Source: an uncultured Ruminococcus sp. (GTDB lineage: Bacteria > Bacillota > Clostridia > Oscillospirales > Ruminococcaceae). Taken from it: a stretch of DNA of 64,000 nucleotides. The stretch lies in the NCBI GenBank assembly GCA_947624295.1, contig CANQJV010000001.1, positions 124,001 through 188,000 of the forward strand, in the 5' to 3' direction. Made by a program: the position numbers and the translations under genes. Under the pieces are notes generated by a model. That model searched no databases, was not told where the DNA came from, and saw nothing but the letters and a program-made list of their open reading frames with translations. Positions within the stretch are counted from its first letter, which is position 1. Every line of letters begins with the position of its first letter. Positions 44,101-53,319 of this stretch are shown piece by piece.

Positions 44101-44955
44101 TTACTTTATAGGCTTACACATTTTTCTGCAAAGTGATTCGTGAAATGAATTGCCGACAAGATTAACAAATTTAAGATTATTCCTGCCACGCATTATTTCT
44201 ATTGACTCATTTTCGCCGATATACTCATCAAGTTCGCCGTCCACGCTTACAACAATCGATTTTCCGCCGGCAGTCCTGTCAACAAGTTTAAGTTTCCTGT
44301 CCGCTGAAAATAATGTTGCTCTCGAAAAAAGTGAGTGCGGACAAATCAAGGTCATTTCTATGCATTCCAAATCAGGCTCAATTACGGGACCTCCTGCTGA
44401 AAGTGCATATGCTGTTGAGCCTGACGGAGTACTGAAAAGCACACCATCTGCACGGTATTTCCCGATAAGATAGCCGTCCGAATATACTTCAAAATCGCTT
44501 ATTCTGAAACTGCCCGAACGCGCGGAAACTTCGTTCAATGCCGTGAAAATTTTATCGCCGTCTCTGCCGTGAATCACAACATCTATCGTCATTCGCTCCG
44601 AAATATCATACTCGCCTGTTGTCAACTGACTTAACTTATTGAGTTCATCAGCCTCAAGACCTGCCATAAATCCAAGTGTACCCGTATTTATCCCCAGAAG
44701 TTTAGTATCAGTCCCTATAAGAAATTTCGCACACCGCAAAATTGTACCATCACCGCCTATTGCTATTACTATGTCAGAATTTTTAACTGAATCGCATATA
44801 TCTTCAAACAATACAAACGGTTTCCCACTAAATTCACGCCTGTATTGCGCACTTATACTCACCTGTATCCCTGAACGGTCAAGCACGTCACAAACTTCCA
44901 TTGCGCAACTCAGCGCATTTTTTTTCTGAAAATTCGGGTACAATACAGCTTTCAT
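44101..44955 (-). CDS. nadK: NAD kinase
   Basis: Phosphorylates NAD to NADP. The catalytic GGDGT motif is in VIAIGGDGTILRCA (about residues 59-72), followed by LGINTGTLGFMAG and TPSGSTAYALSAGGP (about 181-195). The start is ATG 44955, preceded by a strong TAGGAGG site; the longer frame begins inside tlyA. 284 residues, standard. Confidence 0.96.
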   Translation of the reverse strand: MKAVLYPNFQKKNALSCAMEVCDVLDRSGIQVSISAQYRREFSGKPFVLFEDICDSVKNSDIVIAIGGDGTILRCAKFLIGTDTKLLGINTGTLGFMAGLEADELNKLSQLTTGEYDISERMTIDVVIHGRDGDKIFTALNEVSARSGSFRISDFEVYSDGYLIGKYRADGVLFSTPSGSTAYALSAGGPVIEPDLECIEMTLICPHSLFSRATLFSADRKLKLVDRTAGGKSIVVSVDGELDEYIGENESIEIMRGRNNLKFVNLVGNSFHESLCRKMCKPIK

Positions 44956-44965
44956 AAAAATCCTC

Positions 44966-45751
44966 CTACAAACAACTGAATGCTTCCTCAACAAGTCCCC
45001 TGAAATCGCACAAAGACGGATTTTCAGCTGATTTTCTGAGTTCCGCCAGATATTCTATATTACCGTTTCCGCCCTTTATAGATGAGAACGTATATTTTAC
45101 CGGTGCAAGCCCTATAATACGGCAAAAACTATCGATTTCCGACAATACACGCTCATGTACTTTCCTGTCCCTGACAACGCCGTTTTTACCGATGAATTTT
45201 TTTCCTGCCTCAAACTGCGGTTTTATCAGTATGGCGATTACAGCATTTTCATTGATAATGTCACGGATTACAGGCAATATTTTCGTCAGTGATATAAACG
45301 AAACGTCAGCACATACAAAATCAATGTTTTCACTGAAATTATCCGCTGTAACTCCTCTTATATCGGTATTTTCCATATTGACAACACGGCTGTCACTTCT
45401 GAGGGATTCCGCAAGCTGTCCGTGACCTACGTCAACCGCATATACACGTTTTGCGCCGTGATTCAGCATAAATTCAGTGAAACCGCCTGTTGACGCACCT
45501 ATATCAAGGCACACTTTCCCCGTAAAATCAAGGTTAAACGAGTTGAAAGCCTTTTCAAGTTTCAGCGCACCTCTGCCGACGTAAATTTCCTGTTCTGACG
45601 ACTCAAGAATATCATCAGCCGAAACATTATCAGAAGCTTTTTTAGCCGTTATACCGTTGACCGTGACTGCTCCCGATTTTATCATTTCCTTTGCACGTTC
45701 CCTGCTCCGTGCTATTCCTCTTGCAACAAGTTCCGCATCAAGTCTTGCCAT
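44966..45751 (-). CDS. tlyA: TlyA-family rRNA 2'-O-methyltransferase
   Basis: An N-terminal S4 RNA-binding domain (residues 1-60; RLDAELVARGIARSRERAK) is joined to an FtsJ-type methyltransferase with the SAM-binding DIGASTGGFTEF (about 83-94). TlyA proteins methylate 16S/23S rRNA ribose and are often annotated as hemolysin A. The start is ATG 45751, overlapping the end of dxs by 14 bp; upstream codons in the same frame lie inside dxs. 261 residues. Confidence 0.92.
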   Translation of the reverse strand: MARLDAELVARGIARSRERAKEMIKSGAVTVNGITAKKASDNVSADDILESSEQEIYVGRGALKLEKAFNSFNLDFTGKVCLDIGASTGGFTEFMLNHGAKRVYAVDVGHGQLAESLRSDSRVVNMENTDIRGVTADNFSENIDFVCADVSFISLTKILPVIRDIINENAVIAILIKPQFEAGKKFIGKNGVVRDRKVHERVLSEIDSFCRIIGLAPVKYTFSSIKGGNGNIEYLAELRKSAENPSLCDFRGLVEEAFSCL

Positions 45752-47630
45752 TTTCAACGCTCTTTCTGCGGATATAGTCAGCAATTCCGTTGCAGGTAAG
45801 ACCAAATTTCTCAAGTGCTGATTTTACTGATGATTGCTTGATAAAGCCGTCCGCTGAAATACGGCTGTAGTTGCCTTTGTAATGCGATTCCATAAGCAGA
45901 CTGCCGATTTTTTCGGAAATACTGCCGTTACCTGTTGATTCCTCGAAAAATGCAATTGTTTTGTATTTTGTAATTTTGCCTATAATTTTATCATCTAATG
46001 GGAAAATTTTCGTCAGTTTCAACAAGTCGCAATCTATACCGTCCGCTGAAAGTAAACTCTGCGCCTTGTATGCCTCGTTTAAAATCCTGCCATATGATAT
46101 TATAAGCGTGTCGCTTTTACCTGTACAAATAAAATCGTAGTCGGGGCAAACTGAACATTTATGGAAAGCTACATCTTCAGCACCTCTCGGATAACGTACA
46201 GCAACAAGCCCTTTTTCTTTATATATAGCTTTTTTCAGGCACTGTCTTAATTCCTCGTAACATGACGGGGAATATATTACAGTATTCGGGATTGACGTGA
46301 GCATAGGCACGTCAAACATTCCCTGATGAGTTTCACCGTCCTCGCCTACTATTCCGGCACGGTCAATTCCAAGCACAAGATGAAGTCTGCCGATTGCAAT
46401 ATCGTGTATAAGCTGGTCATAAGCCCTTTGCAGGAACGTCGAATACACGGCGAATACAGGGATTTGCCCCATAGATGCAAGACCTCCTGCAAAAGTTACA
46501 GCGTGTTGTTCAGCGATACCGACATCATAAAAGCGTTCAGGTAATTCTTTCCCGAAATATTGCAGACCTGTACCGTATTTCATAGCGGCTGTAATTGCGC
46601 AGATTCTGTCATCTTTTTTCGCAAGATTCAGCAATTCCTTGCCGAAAACTGTAGAATAACTGTCGCCTGCTGATATTTCAGGATTCCCCGTTCTTATATC
46701 AAACTTAGAAATACCGTGATATTCTCCGGGATTTTTTTCAGCAGGAAGATAACCTTTGCCCTTGACCGTTTTGACGTGGACAAATACAGGTATATGGAAC
46801 GATTTCGCCATTCGCATAGTGCGGTCAAGGTCTCTTAAATTATGCCCGTCAACAGGTCCGAGATACACAAAACCCATATCTTCAAAGAGATTCCTCTCAA
46901 GTATAGTTGACTTTATTGCATCTTTCGCCTGTTTTACGCCTTTTGCGACTTTATTTCCCACAACAGGTATCTGAGTAAGATTTTTTTCGACACGTCTTTT
47001 TGCATCAAGATATTTTTCGGTATTCCTCAGAGATGTGAGGTACTTTTCAAGTGCCCCGACACTTTTTGAGATTGACATATTGTTGTCATTCAGAATAACA
47101 ATCATATTGCTTTTCATATAACAGCAATTATTCATAGCTTCGTAGACCATACCGCCTGTCATTGCGCCGTCGCCGATTACAGCAACAGTATAGTTATCTT
47201 TCCCTTGAATACGCATAGCTTCCGCAATACCGCACGCCACTGAAAGAGATGTACTGCTATGCCCCGATATAAACGTATCGTGCGGAGATTCTTCAGGTTT
47301 AGGGAAACCCGAAATACCGCCCTCCTGACGTAATGTTGAAAGCATATCAGCCCTGCCTGTAAGGATTTTATGCACGTAAGCCTGATGACCAACGTCCCAC
47401 ACGATTTTATCTTCAGGCGAATTGAAATTACGGTGAATTGACAATGTAAGTTCAACAACGCCTAAATTTGACGAAAGATGCCCGCCTGTTTTCGAAACAG
47501 TATTTATCAGCATATTTCTTATTTCACCGCAAAGATACCAGCATTGCTGAACGGATAGTTTTTTCAAGTCGTCAGGGAGATTCAATTCAGAAATAGTCAC
47601 CCTGTTTCCATTCTTAATATATTCATTCAT
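45738..47630 (-). CDS. dxs: 1-deoxy-D-xylulose-5-phosphate synthase
   Basis: First enzyme of the MEP isoprenoid pathway, condensing pyruvate and glyceraldehyde-3-phosphate with thiamine diphosphate. GHLSSNLGVVELT, the ThDP motif GDGAMTGGMVYEAMNN (about residues 153-168), AEQHAVTFAGGLA and the transketolase C-terminal domain are all present. 630 residues. It follows ispA by 36 bp, giving the common xseAB-ispA-dxs-tlyA order. Confidence 0.97.
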   Translation of the reverse strand: MNEYIKNGNRVTISELNLPDDLKKLSVQQCWYLCGEIRNMLINTVSKTGGHLSSNLGVVELTLSIHRNFNSPEDKIVWDVGHQAYVHKILTGRADMLSTLRQEGGISGFPKPEESPHDTFISGHSSTSLSVACGIAEAMRIQGKDNYTVAVIGDGAMTGGMVYEAMNNCCYMKSNMIVILNDNNMSISKSVGALEKYLTSLRNTEKYLDAKRRVEKNLTQIPVVGNKVAKGVKQAKDAIKSTILERNLFEDMGFVYLGPVDGHNLRDLDRTMRMAKSFHIPVFVHVKTVKGKGYLPAEKNPGEYHGISKFDIRTGNPEISAGDSYSTVFGKELLNLAKKDDRICAITAAMKYGTGLQYFGKELPERFYDVGIAEQHAVTFAGGLASMGQIPVFAVYSTFLQRAYDQLIHDIAIGRLHLVLGIDRAGIVGEDGETHQGMFDVPMLTSIPNTVIYSPSCYEELRQCLKKAIYKEKGLVAVRYPRGAEDVAFHKCSVCPDYDFICTGKSDTLIISYGRILNEAYKAQSLLSADGIDCDLLKLTKIFPLDDKIIGKITKYKTIAFFEESTGNGSISEKIGSLLMESHYKGNYSRISADGFIKQSSVKSALEKFGLTCNGIADYIRRKSVENGKT

Positions 47631-47666
47631 TTTATCTGAAACGGAGAAAATTCTCCGTATCTCCTT

Positions 47667-48557
47667 TTATTTTTTACGTCTGAGGAGTACCTCTGTAAGT
47701 TCTTTAAGAAATTCATTGTTATCGATAGCGTCAAGCCATTCAAGTGCCTGAGAAGTCGCCTCATCTGCGAGTTCCTTAGCTTTTTCTATGCCGTAAAGCG
47801 TTATAAAAGTAGTCTTGTTTTTCTCCGCATCACTTCCTACAGGTTTACCGAGTTCCTCAAGCGTACTTGTAACATCAAGAATATCGTCGATAATCTGGAA
47901 AGCAAATCCGAGCCTTAAACCGTATTCAGCTGCTGCCCTGATAGTTTCGCCCGAAGCATCGGCACATATTGCGCCCATTGCGCACGAAACCGCAAGAAGT
48001 TGACCTGTCTTACATCTGTACATATTTTTGAGGTTTTCCTCATCAACATCTGTACGGTTTTCATTTTCCATATCAATAACCTGACCGCCTATCATACCGT
48101 CCCTGCCTACTGAATTTGCAAGGAAAGAGATAATCTGTATTTTCTGTTCTGCTGTAAGTTCCTTTGCATCAGCGATAATTTCGAACGGTAACACGGCAAG
48201 TGCATCACCCGCAAGAATAGCTGTTGCCTCACTGTATTTCTTATGACAAGACAATTGACCTCTGCGGTAATCATCATTATCCATAGCAGGAAGGTCGTCG
48301 TGAATAAGTGAGAACGTATGTTCCATTTCGATTGCACAAGCCGGTGCAGATGCGATTTCCTTATCCGCACCGAGTGCTTCGCAAAACGCAAAAACAAGTA
48401 CAGGTCTTATTCTTTTTCCGCCTGCCCGGAGAGAATAATTCATAGCATCAATCAGATTAACCTGCTGTTTATTCCGGTCATTATAGTCATTGTATTTTTT
48501 GAGTTCCTTTTCGGTAAACTCCACATATTCAGCCATTTTTTCGTTGAAATTGCTCAT
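47667..48557 (-). CDS. ispA: Short-chain polyprenyl diphosphate synthase (farnesyl type)
   Basis: Builds farnesyl or geranyl diphosphate from IPP and DMAPP. Both aspartate-rich motifs are seen: HDDLPAMDNDDYRRG (about residues 83-97) and FQIIDDILD (about 222-230). GGKRIRPVLV marks the IPP-binding region. 296 residues, standard for bacterial IspA. The gene is 2 bp from xseB. Confidence 0.95.
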   Translation of the reverse strand: MSNFNEKMAEYVEFTEKELKKYNDYNDRNKQQVNLIDAMNYSLRAGGKRIRPVLVFAFCEALGADKEIASAPACAIEMEHTFSLIHDDLPAMDNDDYRRGQLSCHKKYSEATAILAGDALAVLPFEIIADAKELTAEQKIQIISFLANSVGRDGMIGGQVIDMENENRTDVDEENLKNMYRCKTGQLLAVSCAMGAICADASGETIRAAAEYGLRLGFAFQIIDDILDVTSTLEELGKPVGSDAEKNKTTFITLYGIEKAKELADEATSQALEWLDAIDNNEFLKELTEVLLRRKK

Positions 48558-48559
48558 AA

Positions 48560-48742
48560 TTATTTTACCTCCGTAATTTTAATCTTTGACTCATCTAACT
48601 GTTTTCTGCATAAAGCAGAAAGCCTGATTCCCTCACTGTACAGTTCGACTGCCTTTTCAAGCGGAATATCACCGTTTTCGAGTTCCTTTACTATGGAATC
48701 AAGTTTTTTCATATTTGATTCAAGAGTATTTTTTTCATCCAT
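48560..48742 (-). CDS. xseB: Exodeoxyribonuclease VII small subunit
   Basis: A 60-residue helical protein containing LDSIVKELENGDIPLEKAVE and the ESKIKITEV end, typical of XseB. The start is ATG 48742 with AAGGTGA before it; the earlier GTG at 48751 lies inside that site. It is coupled to xseA, whose stop overlaps the ribosome site. Confidence 0.95.
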   Translation of the reverse strand: MDEKNTLESNMKKLDSIVKELENGDIPLEKAVELYSEGIRLSALCRKQLDESKIKITEVK

Positions 48743-48747
48743 ATAAA

Positions 48748-49938
48748 TCACCTTATCTTTTTTACTTCTGCCTCTGCAATTCCCTTGTCAAATCTTATAA
48801 CAAGGTTGTCGCCTACAGCCAAATCAGCGGTATTTCTCACAAGGGAGCCGCCTTTATATGCAAGCGAATATCCTCTTGCCATTACTTTCAGCGGACTCAA
48901 ACTCTCAAGCCTGCCGATTTTCTCCGCAAGATTTGATTCAGCCCTGTCAATCCTCCTGATTACAGCCGTTTCAGCATTTTTCTGTATATTGTCAAGCCTT
49001 TCAGCAAGCAATTTAAGCCTGTTTTCAGGCGATTGAGCGTTAAGACGTGCATCAATTGCGGAAAATTCAGCTGATTTCCTGTCCGCAATATTTTTCATTG
49101 CGGATTCAGTCTTATAAGCAAGTACATTTACTGTATTCATAATCTGCTGAATATCGTACTTTGAGGCGAGTTCAGCCGCTGCTGTAGGAGTAGCCGCACG
49201 CACATCAGCTGTAAGGTCAGTAAGCGTGAAATTGATTTCGTGACCGACCGCTGAAATAACAGGTACTTTGCAATTATAAACTGCTCTTGCAACGGATTCC
49301 GTATCGAAAGCGTTCAAATCTTCCGAAGAACCTCCTCCACGACCGACTATTATGACATCACAACCTGCCGATTCAGCTTTTGCAATACCACTGCATATTG
49401 ATTCGGGAGCGTTTTCGCCCTGTACTGTTGCGGAAATTTCATATAATTCACACAACGGGTAACGTCTTGCGAGAGTATTCTCAATATCGTGTATTGCCGC
49501 ACCTGTAAGCGATGTAACTACACCGATTTTCTTAGGCAATACAGGGATTTTACGTTTGTGTTCGGGAGCAAATAGTCCTTCTGCCAGAAGTTTTTGTTTC
49601 AGTTCCTCAAGTGCTGTAATTTCTTTGCCTACACCCTCCTGAAACATTTCCGTTACTTGTATCTGATACGTGCCGTCACGTTCGTAAAGAGTAATAGACC
49701 CCTTAACTATGACTGATACGCCATTTTTCAGTTCAAATCGTACTTTTTCGGCAGCATATCTGAACATTACCGCTTTTATTGCGGATTCGCTGTCTTTCAG
49801 CGAAAAATACCTATGACCGCTTGAATGGTGAACATAATTTGAAATTTCGCCTTTGATTAAAACATTTTTCAAATTTTTATCACCTTTCAGAACCGAAGAT
49901 ACATATTTATTTAATTGTGTAACTGTAAGTTCCTGCAT
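48748..49938 (-). CDS. xseA: Exodeoxyribonuclease VII large subunit
   Basis: Catalytic subunit of the single-strand exonuclease. An N-terminal OB-fold (ISNYVHHSSGHRYFSLKD) is followed by the exonuclease core with GVVTSLTGAAIHDI, GRGGGSSEDLNAFD (about residues 202-215) and VGHEINFTLTDLTADVRAATPTAAAE-type sequence, then a coiled-coil tail. 396 residues, normal. Confidence 0.96.
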   Translation of the reverse strand: MQELTVTQLNKYVSSVLKGDKNLKNVLIKGEISNYVHHSSGHRYFSLKDSESAIKAVMFRYAAEKVRFELKNGVSVIVKGSITLYERDGTYQIQVTEMFQEGVGKEITALEELKQKLLAEGLFAPEHKRKIPVLPKKIGVVTSLTGAAIHDIENTLARRYPLCELYEISATVQGENAPESICSGIAKAESAGCDVIIVGRGGGSSEDLNAFDTESVARAVYNCKVPVISAVGHEINFTLTDLTADVRAATPTAAAELASKYDIQQIMNTVNVLAYKTESAMKNIADRKSAEFSAIDARLNAQSPENRLKLLAERLDNIQKNAETAVIRRIDRAESNLAEKIGRLESLSPLKVMARGYSLAYKGGSLVRNTADLAVGDNLVIRFDKGIAEAEVKKIR

Positions 49939-49941
49939 TTT

Positions 49942-50886
49942 TCACCTCCGTATATATTTAAGGTAAGCATATATTGCAATTCCCGACGCATTATCGCATG
50001 AAAACTCAGATTCTGCAAATGATGCATTGTTATATTTTGAAACAATTTTGTCTTTTATAAGTTTGTCCGACATAACTCCGCCTGCAAATACAAGCGGTAA
50101 ATCGCCGTATTTATGTAACGCATAATCAGTCATTGAAATAATAGTTTCCGCTATGAAATCAAGGCAATATAAAGCGATATTCTCGTATTTTTCCCCACTA
50201 TTCAACATTGCCCTGCATTTATTTTCAAGCCCTGACAAACAGCACGAGCCGTTTTTCAGTACAGGCTTTATTTTATAACACTTGTCCGCATTTACAGCGA
50301 GTTTTTCGAGTGCAATACCGCAAGGAAACTGCAATTCAAGCATAATCCCGACACGGTCAACAGCCTGCCCGGCATTCAGGTCAAGCGAAGTGCTTATTTC
50401 CGATATACTTAAAATATTTTCCTTATCAGGTTCACATAGTAAACAATCAGTAGTCCCTCCGCTTACGTGGAACGCAATAAACGGCTGATTGACGTATTCA
50501 AGCCTGTCCGCTGAATAAAGTGCCGCAAGAATATGACCTGTCTGGTGCGAAGTTTCATACATAGGGATTCCCTGTAACGCAGAATAGGCATTCGCAAGAC
50601 CTTTCCCGCACAAAAAACAGGGCATATATGAACCGTCAGCATTACGAGGGCGGACTGACGAACAGACTGCCGAAAAATCCTGTTTTCCTGCTGATTCCGC
50701 AAGCGACGAGATAATTTCAGGCAATTGTTTTGTGTGGTGGAAAACTGCATCACTTTGCCTTAAACCAAGTGCGCCCTCTTTAACGGGAAGCAATTTTTTG
50801 CACTGCACTATCTTATTTTCACTGCTGAAATAAATCGCTGCGGACGTTGTGTAGTTACTTGTATCAATCCCCAGAAATTCAGGCAT
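49942..50886 (-). CDS. Kae1/TsaD-like paralogue
   Basis: A 314-residue ASKHA-fold protein related to TsaD, the tRNA threonylcarbamoyladenosine enzyme. FLGIDTSNYTTSAA (residues 3-16) is the ATP-binding start, and SHQTGHILA supplies the HxxxH metal site. The usual GEAFDK motif reads GQAVDR, and the C-terminal DNA motif is in CDNASGIAI. It is shorter than true TsaD (about 335-345) and lies in the nusB-xseA cluster, where clostridia carry such a paralogue beside a real tsaD elsewhere. The role is unknown. The start overlaps the nusB stop by 8 bp. Confidence 0.82.
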   Translation of the reverse strand: MPEFLGIDTSNYTTSAAIYFSSENKIVQCKKLLPVKEGALGLRQSDAVFHHTKQLPEIISSLAESAGKQDFSAVCSSVRPRNADGSYMPCFLCGKGLANAYSALQGIPMYETSHQTGHILAALYSADRLEYVNQPFIAFHVSGGTTDCLLCEPDKENILSISEISTSLDLNAGQAVDRVGIMLELQFPCGIALEKLAVNADKCYKIKPVLKNGSCCLSGLENKCRAMLNSGEKYENIALYCLDFIAETIISMTDYALHKYGDLPLVFAGGVMSDKLIKDKIVSKYNNASFAESEFSCDNASGIAIYAYLKYIRR

Positions 50887-51295
50887 TTTCGGACTCACCT
50901 GCTTTGTGGTCACGGCAAAACGCACCAAGCAACCCGTTTATAAACGACGCATCTTCCTTGTAACTATAAACGCCTGCGAGGTTTACAGCCTCACTTATTG
51001 CGGCATTGACGGGTACTTTTTCGTCATAAATGCACTCATACAAGCCAAGTCTTAAAATTGCGTGATTCAGTTTCGAAATCCTTGAAAGTTTCCTTGACTG
51101 ACTGTATTTCTCAATAATTCCGTCAATTTCCTCAGCGTGTGCAAGTGTACCGTCAACCATTTTTTTCACTTCGTCATTTATAATAATCTCGTCAACTTCC
51201 TCTGCAACCTCATAGAGTTCCTGAATATCGTCATCACGCAAAAGCTGTTCAAAAATCAGCTTGAAAGCACTATCTCTTATTTCACTTCTTGACAT
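50879..51295 (-). CDS. nusB: Transcription antitermination factor NusB
   Basis: A 138-residue all-helical protein. MSRSEIRDSAFKLIFEQLL opens the fold, and LNHAILRLGLYECIYDEKVPVNAAISEAVNLA with the final FINGLLGAF are NusB signatures (given here as separate motifs). It binds boxA RNA with S10 in rRNA antitermination. It follows the asp23 gene by 32 bp. Confidence 0.95.
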   Translation of the reverse strand: MSRSEIRDSAFKLIFEQLLRDDDIQELYEVAEEVDEIIINDEVKKMVDGTLAHAEEIDGIIEKYSQSRKLSRISKLNHAILRLGLYECIYDEKVPVNAAISEAVNLAGVYSYKEDASFINGLLGAFCRDHKAGESENA

Positions 51296-51327
51296 TTTTC
51301 TCTCCTAACTTATAATTAACACATTTA

Positions 51328-51660
51328 TCAGAAAACTACTCCGTTCACAATGACATTCACTCTTGCCACTGCAACGCCCGTCATAGTCTGCACATTATCT
51401 TTCACTGCTGTCTGGACTTCCTGCGCAACTGTCATAACTTTAACGCCGTTTTTGACTTTGATTTTCAAAGTAATAGCGGCAACGTCCTCAATCATATCGA
51501 CTGCAACAGGACCGTTATTCCTCAACTTACTCATTTTGTTGATTTCACCTGCAAGACAAGCCACGCCTTTCACATCAAGTGCGGCAAGCCTTGCGACAGT
51601 GATGATAACATCTTCTGATATTTTCAGATTACTCAAAGTATTTTTTTTCACGTCACCCAT
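51328..51660 (-). CDS. Asp23/Gls24 family protein
   Basis: A 110-residue alkaline-shock-like protein: LKISEDVIITVARLAALDVKG, the Asp23 start, and GVKVMTVAQEVQTAVKDNVQ in the middle. Such genes precede nusB in many clostridia. The function is thought to be cell-envelope related. A promoter lies at 51734-51762, and the gene probably heads the nusB-xseA-ispA-dxs-recN run. Confidence 0.92.
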   Translation of the reverse strand: MGDVKKNTLSNLKISEDVIITVARLAALDVKGVACLAGEINKMSKLRNNGPVAVDMIEDVAAITLKIKVKNGVKVMTVAQEVQTAVKDNVQTMTGVAVARVNVIVNGVVF

Positions 51661-51733
51661 TCTGAACCTCCGTTTTGCTTGATATTTGAGTGTAATTTTT
51701 TTAACTAAACTCTTGTTACACCCCTATTCTTAT

Positions 51734-51762
51734 ATTATACCAAAAATGCAAAAATTTTTCAA
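51734..51762 (-). promoter_or_regulatory. Promoter of the asp23-nusB run
   Basis: Minus strand: -35 TTGAAA (51757-51762), 17-bp spacer, -10 TATAAT (51734-51739). The -35 box abuts the stop codon of spoIIIAH. It lies about 70 bp before the asp23 start. Confidence 0.82.
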
Positions 51763-52353
51763 CTACTTTACTTCAAAAATTCTGATATTTTCTGCCGGAA
51801 CTTCTGTTTCGTCCATAATTATTTCTTTTACAGATGCTGCTTGTGCCTTATCAAGCCCATTCGTTTTGATTACAACCTTAGCAGTTTCGCCGTCAAGGTA
51901 CGCAACGCAATCCTCAAAACCTTGTGCTTTCACGAGAGATTCAATTGTACCCTCCGATTCAATCAGCTTTGAAACTTCCACGGCATCGAGGGCATTGACA
52001 ACACGTTCATCTTCAGTAAGGTCACCGCCTCCTATAATCGTCTGCAAAGTCTGTACAGCCTCATCACGGTTGTTGATTTTATCGAGCCTTGCCTGCGCAA
52101 AATAATCAGCAGTATTTTCCGTATCTGCATTTGTATCTGCATTTGCAGGTTCAGCGGAATCGTCAATATTATCAACAAATTCCGTATCGCCGTAATTTAC
52201 AGTATCGCCCATTTCAGCCGTTTCAATTATGTCGCCGTCTTTTGATATTTTGGGTGCGGATGCGTAATTTATGTACACGGCAATCGCAAGCATAAGTGTA
52301 AGGCAAGTCATAATAATCTGTTTTTTCCCAATAATAACGGTTGGTTTTTTCAT
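51763..52353 (-). CDS. spoIIIAH: Stage III sporulation protein AH
   Basis: Mother-cell component of the SpoIIIA-SpoIIQ channel (feeding tube) linking mother cell and forespore. One N-terminal membrane helix (about residues 13-30), an acidic low-complexity linker rich in Ala/Asp/Asn/Thr (about 40-82), and a C-terminal ring-building domain with FAQARLDKINNRDEAVQTLQ and VVIKTNGL. 196 residues. Last gene of the operon. Confidence 0.95.
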   Translation of the reverse strand: MKKPTVIIGKKQIIMTCLTLMLAIAVYINYASAPKISKDGDIIETAEMGDTVNYGDTEFVDNIDDSAEPANADTNADTENTADYFAQARLDKINNRDEAVQTLQTIIGGGDLTEDERVVNALDAVEVSKLIESEGTIESLVKAQGFEDCVAYLDGETAKVVIKTNGLDKAQAASVKEIIMDETEVPAENIRIFEVK

Positions 52354-52363
52354 AAAAATTACC

Positions 52364-52867
52364 TCATTTCATTTTAGTTACATATATTTTACTTGTGGAT
52401 ATACCCAATGCGGCAGAAGCAGCTTTATATATACGCTCCTCGACTACCGGACTTCCACCTCCGGTACAAGCTATTACTGCTCCTGTAATTTCGGGAGTTT
52501 CCACTGTTTCAACCAAAGGTTCTTTCTCACTGCCGAATATCACATATTTATTCTCCTCCTCTGTTTTGTTATCTGATTTTACTTTTTTCCCTTCGGAAAC
52601 ATATATATACCGTTCACTGCTCCCGACGGTAAGATATACTTCCACATCGCCTGCACCGTCTACTTTTTCGAGAAATTCCTCAAGGCGGTTTTCAGTTTCA
52701 ATGCGATAACTTTCGTTATCCTGTATATTATCGGATATTTCAGCAGTTGGTGCGGGCTGTTTCTTGTCCGGCAGAACAGTTGAAATCATTATAAGAAACA
52801 GTCCAACTACACCAAGAACCGTTATGACGGCAGTTTTCTTTTCCTTGAATTTTTCAACCAATGTCAT
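52364..52867 (-). CDS. spoIIIAG: Stage III sporulation protein AG
   Basis: A 167-residue protein with one helix (about residues 13-32) and a ring-forming domain: LEEFLEKVDGAGDVEVYLTV and the C-terminal GAVIACTGGGSPVVEERIY are SpoIIIAG signatures. It forms the large ring of the channel in the intermembrane space. It overlaps spoIIIAF by 14 bp. Confidence 0.95.
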   Translation of the reverse strand: MTLVEKFKEKKTAVITVLGVVGLFLIMISTVLPDKKQPAPTAEISDNIQDNESYRIETENRLEEFLEKVDGAGDVEVYLTVGSSERYIYVSEGKKVKSDNKTEEENKYVIFGSEKEPLVETVETPEITGAVIACTGGGSPVVEERIYKAASAALGISTSKIYVTKMK

Positions 52868-53312
52868 TTACAACCTCCGTTCCGTCCCCAAGACTTTTCC
52901 TTATGATTCCGGCAACCGCTTGAAAATCCTCTGATGTGACCGTCACTCTACTAATAAATATGCTGTAATCGGGCGAAATATTAACTTCCGCCTTAATTTT
53001 TTCGCAAGATATTCCTGCTGATAAAATTTGTTCTGTTAAAATTGACTCGATATTTTCAGCCGTTTGTTTTGCAAGAGTTTCAGCGTAAATATCGCCTGAA
53101 TAGTCGTATTCAAGTTCATAGTCTGAAATTTCAGGCAGTTCAAAGCCCGATATACCGCTTGCGAACGGTGACAGCATTACCACGGCAAGCAGAAGATTGA
53201 GTATCATTGCAAGCTGATTTTTCAGTTTAGATACAGCGGTGATGTTGCCGATAAGGCATTTTACTGCCGATACTATGCACACCGCCATTACAGCAGATTT
53301 CACATTTTCCAT
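52854..53312 (-). CDS. spoIIIAF: Stage III sporulation protein AF
   Basis: A 152-residue protein with two N-terminal hydrophobic segments (about residues 5-22 and 34-55) and a C-terminal ring-building domain (KIKAEVNISPDYSIFISRVT). Position between AE and AG and size fit SpoIIIAF. Confidence 0.9.
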   Translation of the reverse strand: MENVKSAVMAVCIVSAVKCLIGNITAVSKLKNQLAMILNLLLAVVMLSPFASGISGFELPEISDYELEYDYSGDIYAETLAKQTAENIESILTEQILSAGISCEKIKAEVNISPDYSIFISRVTVTSEDFQAVAGIIRKSLGDGTEVVNDIG

Positions 53313-53319
53313 AACTACC

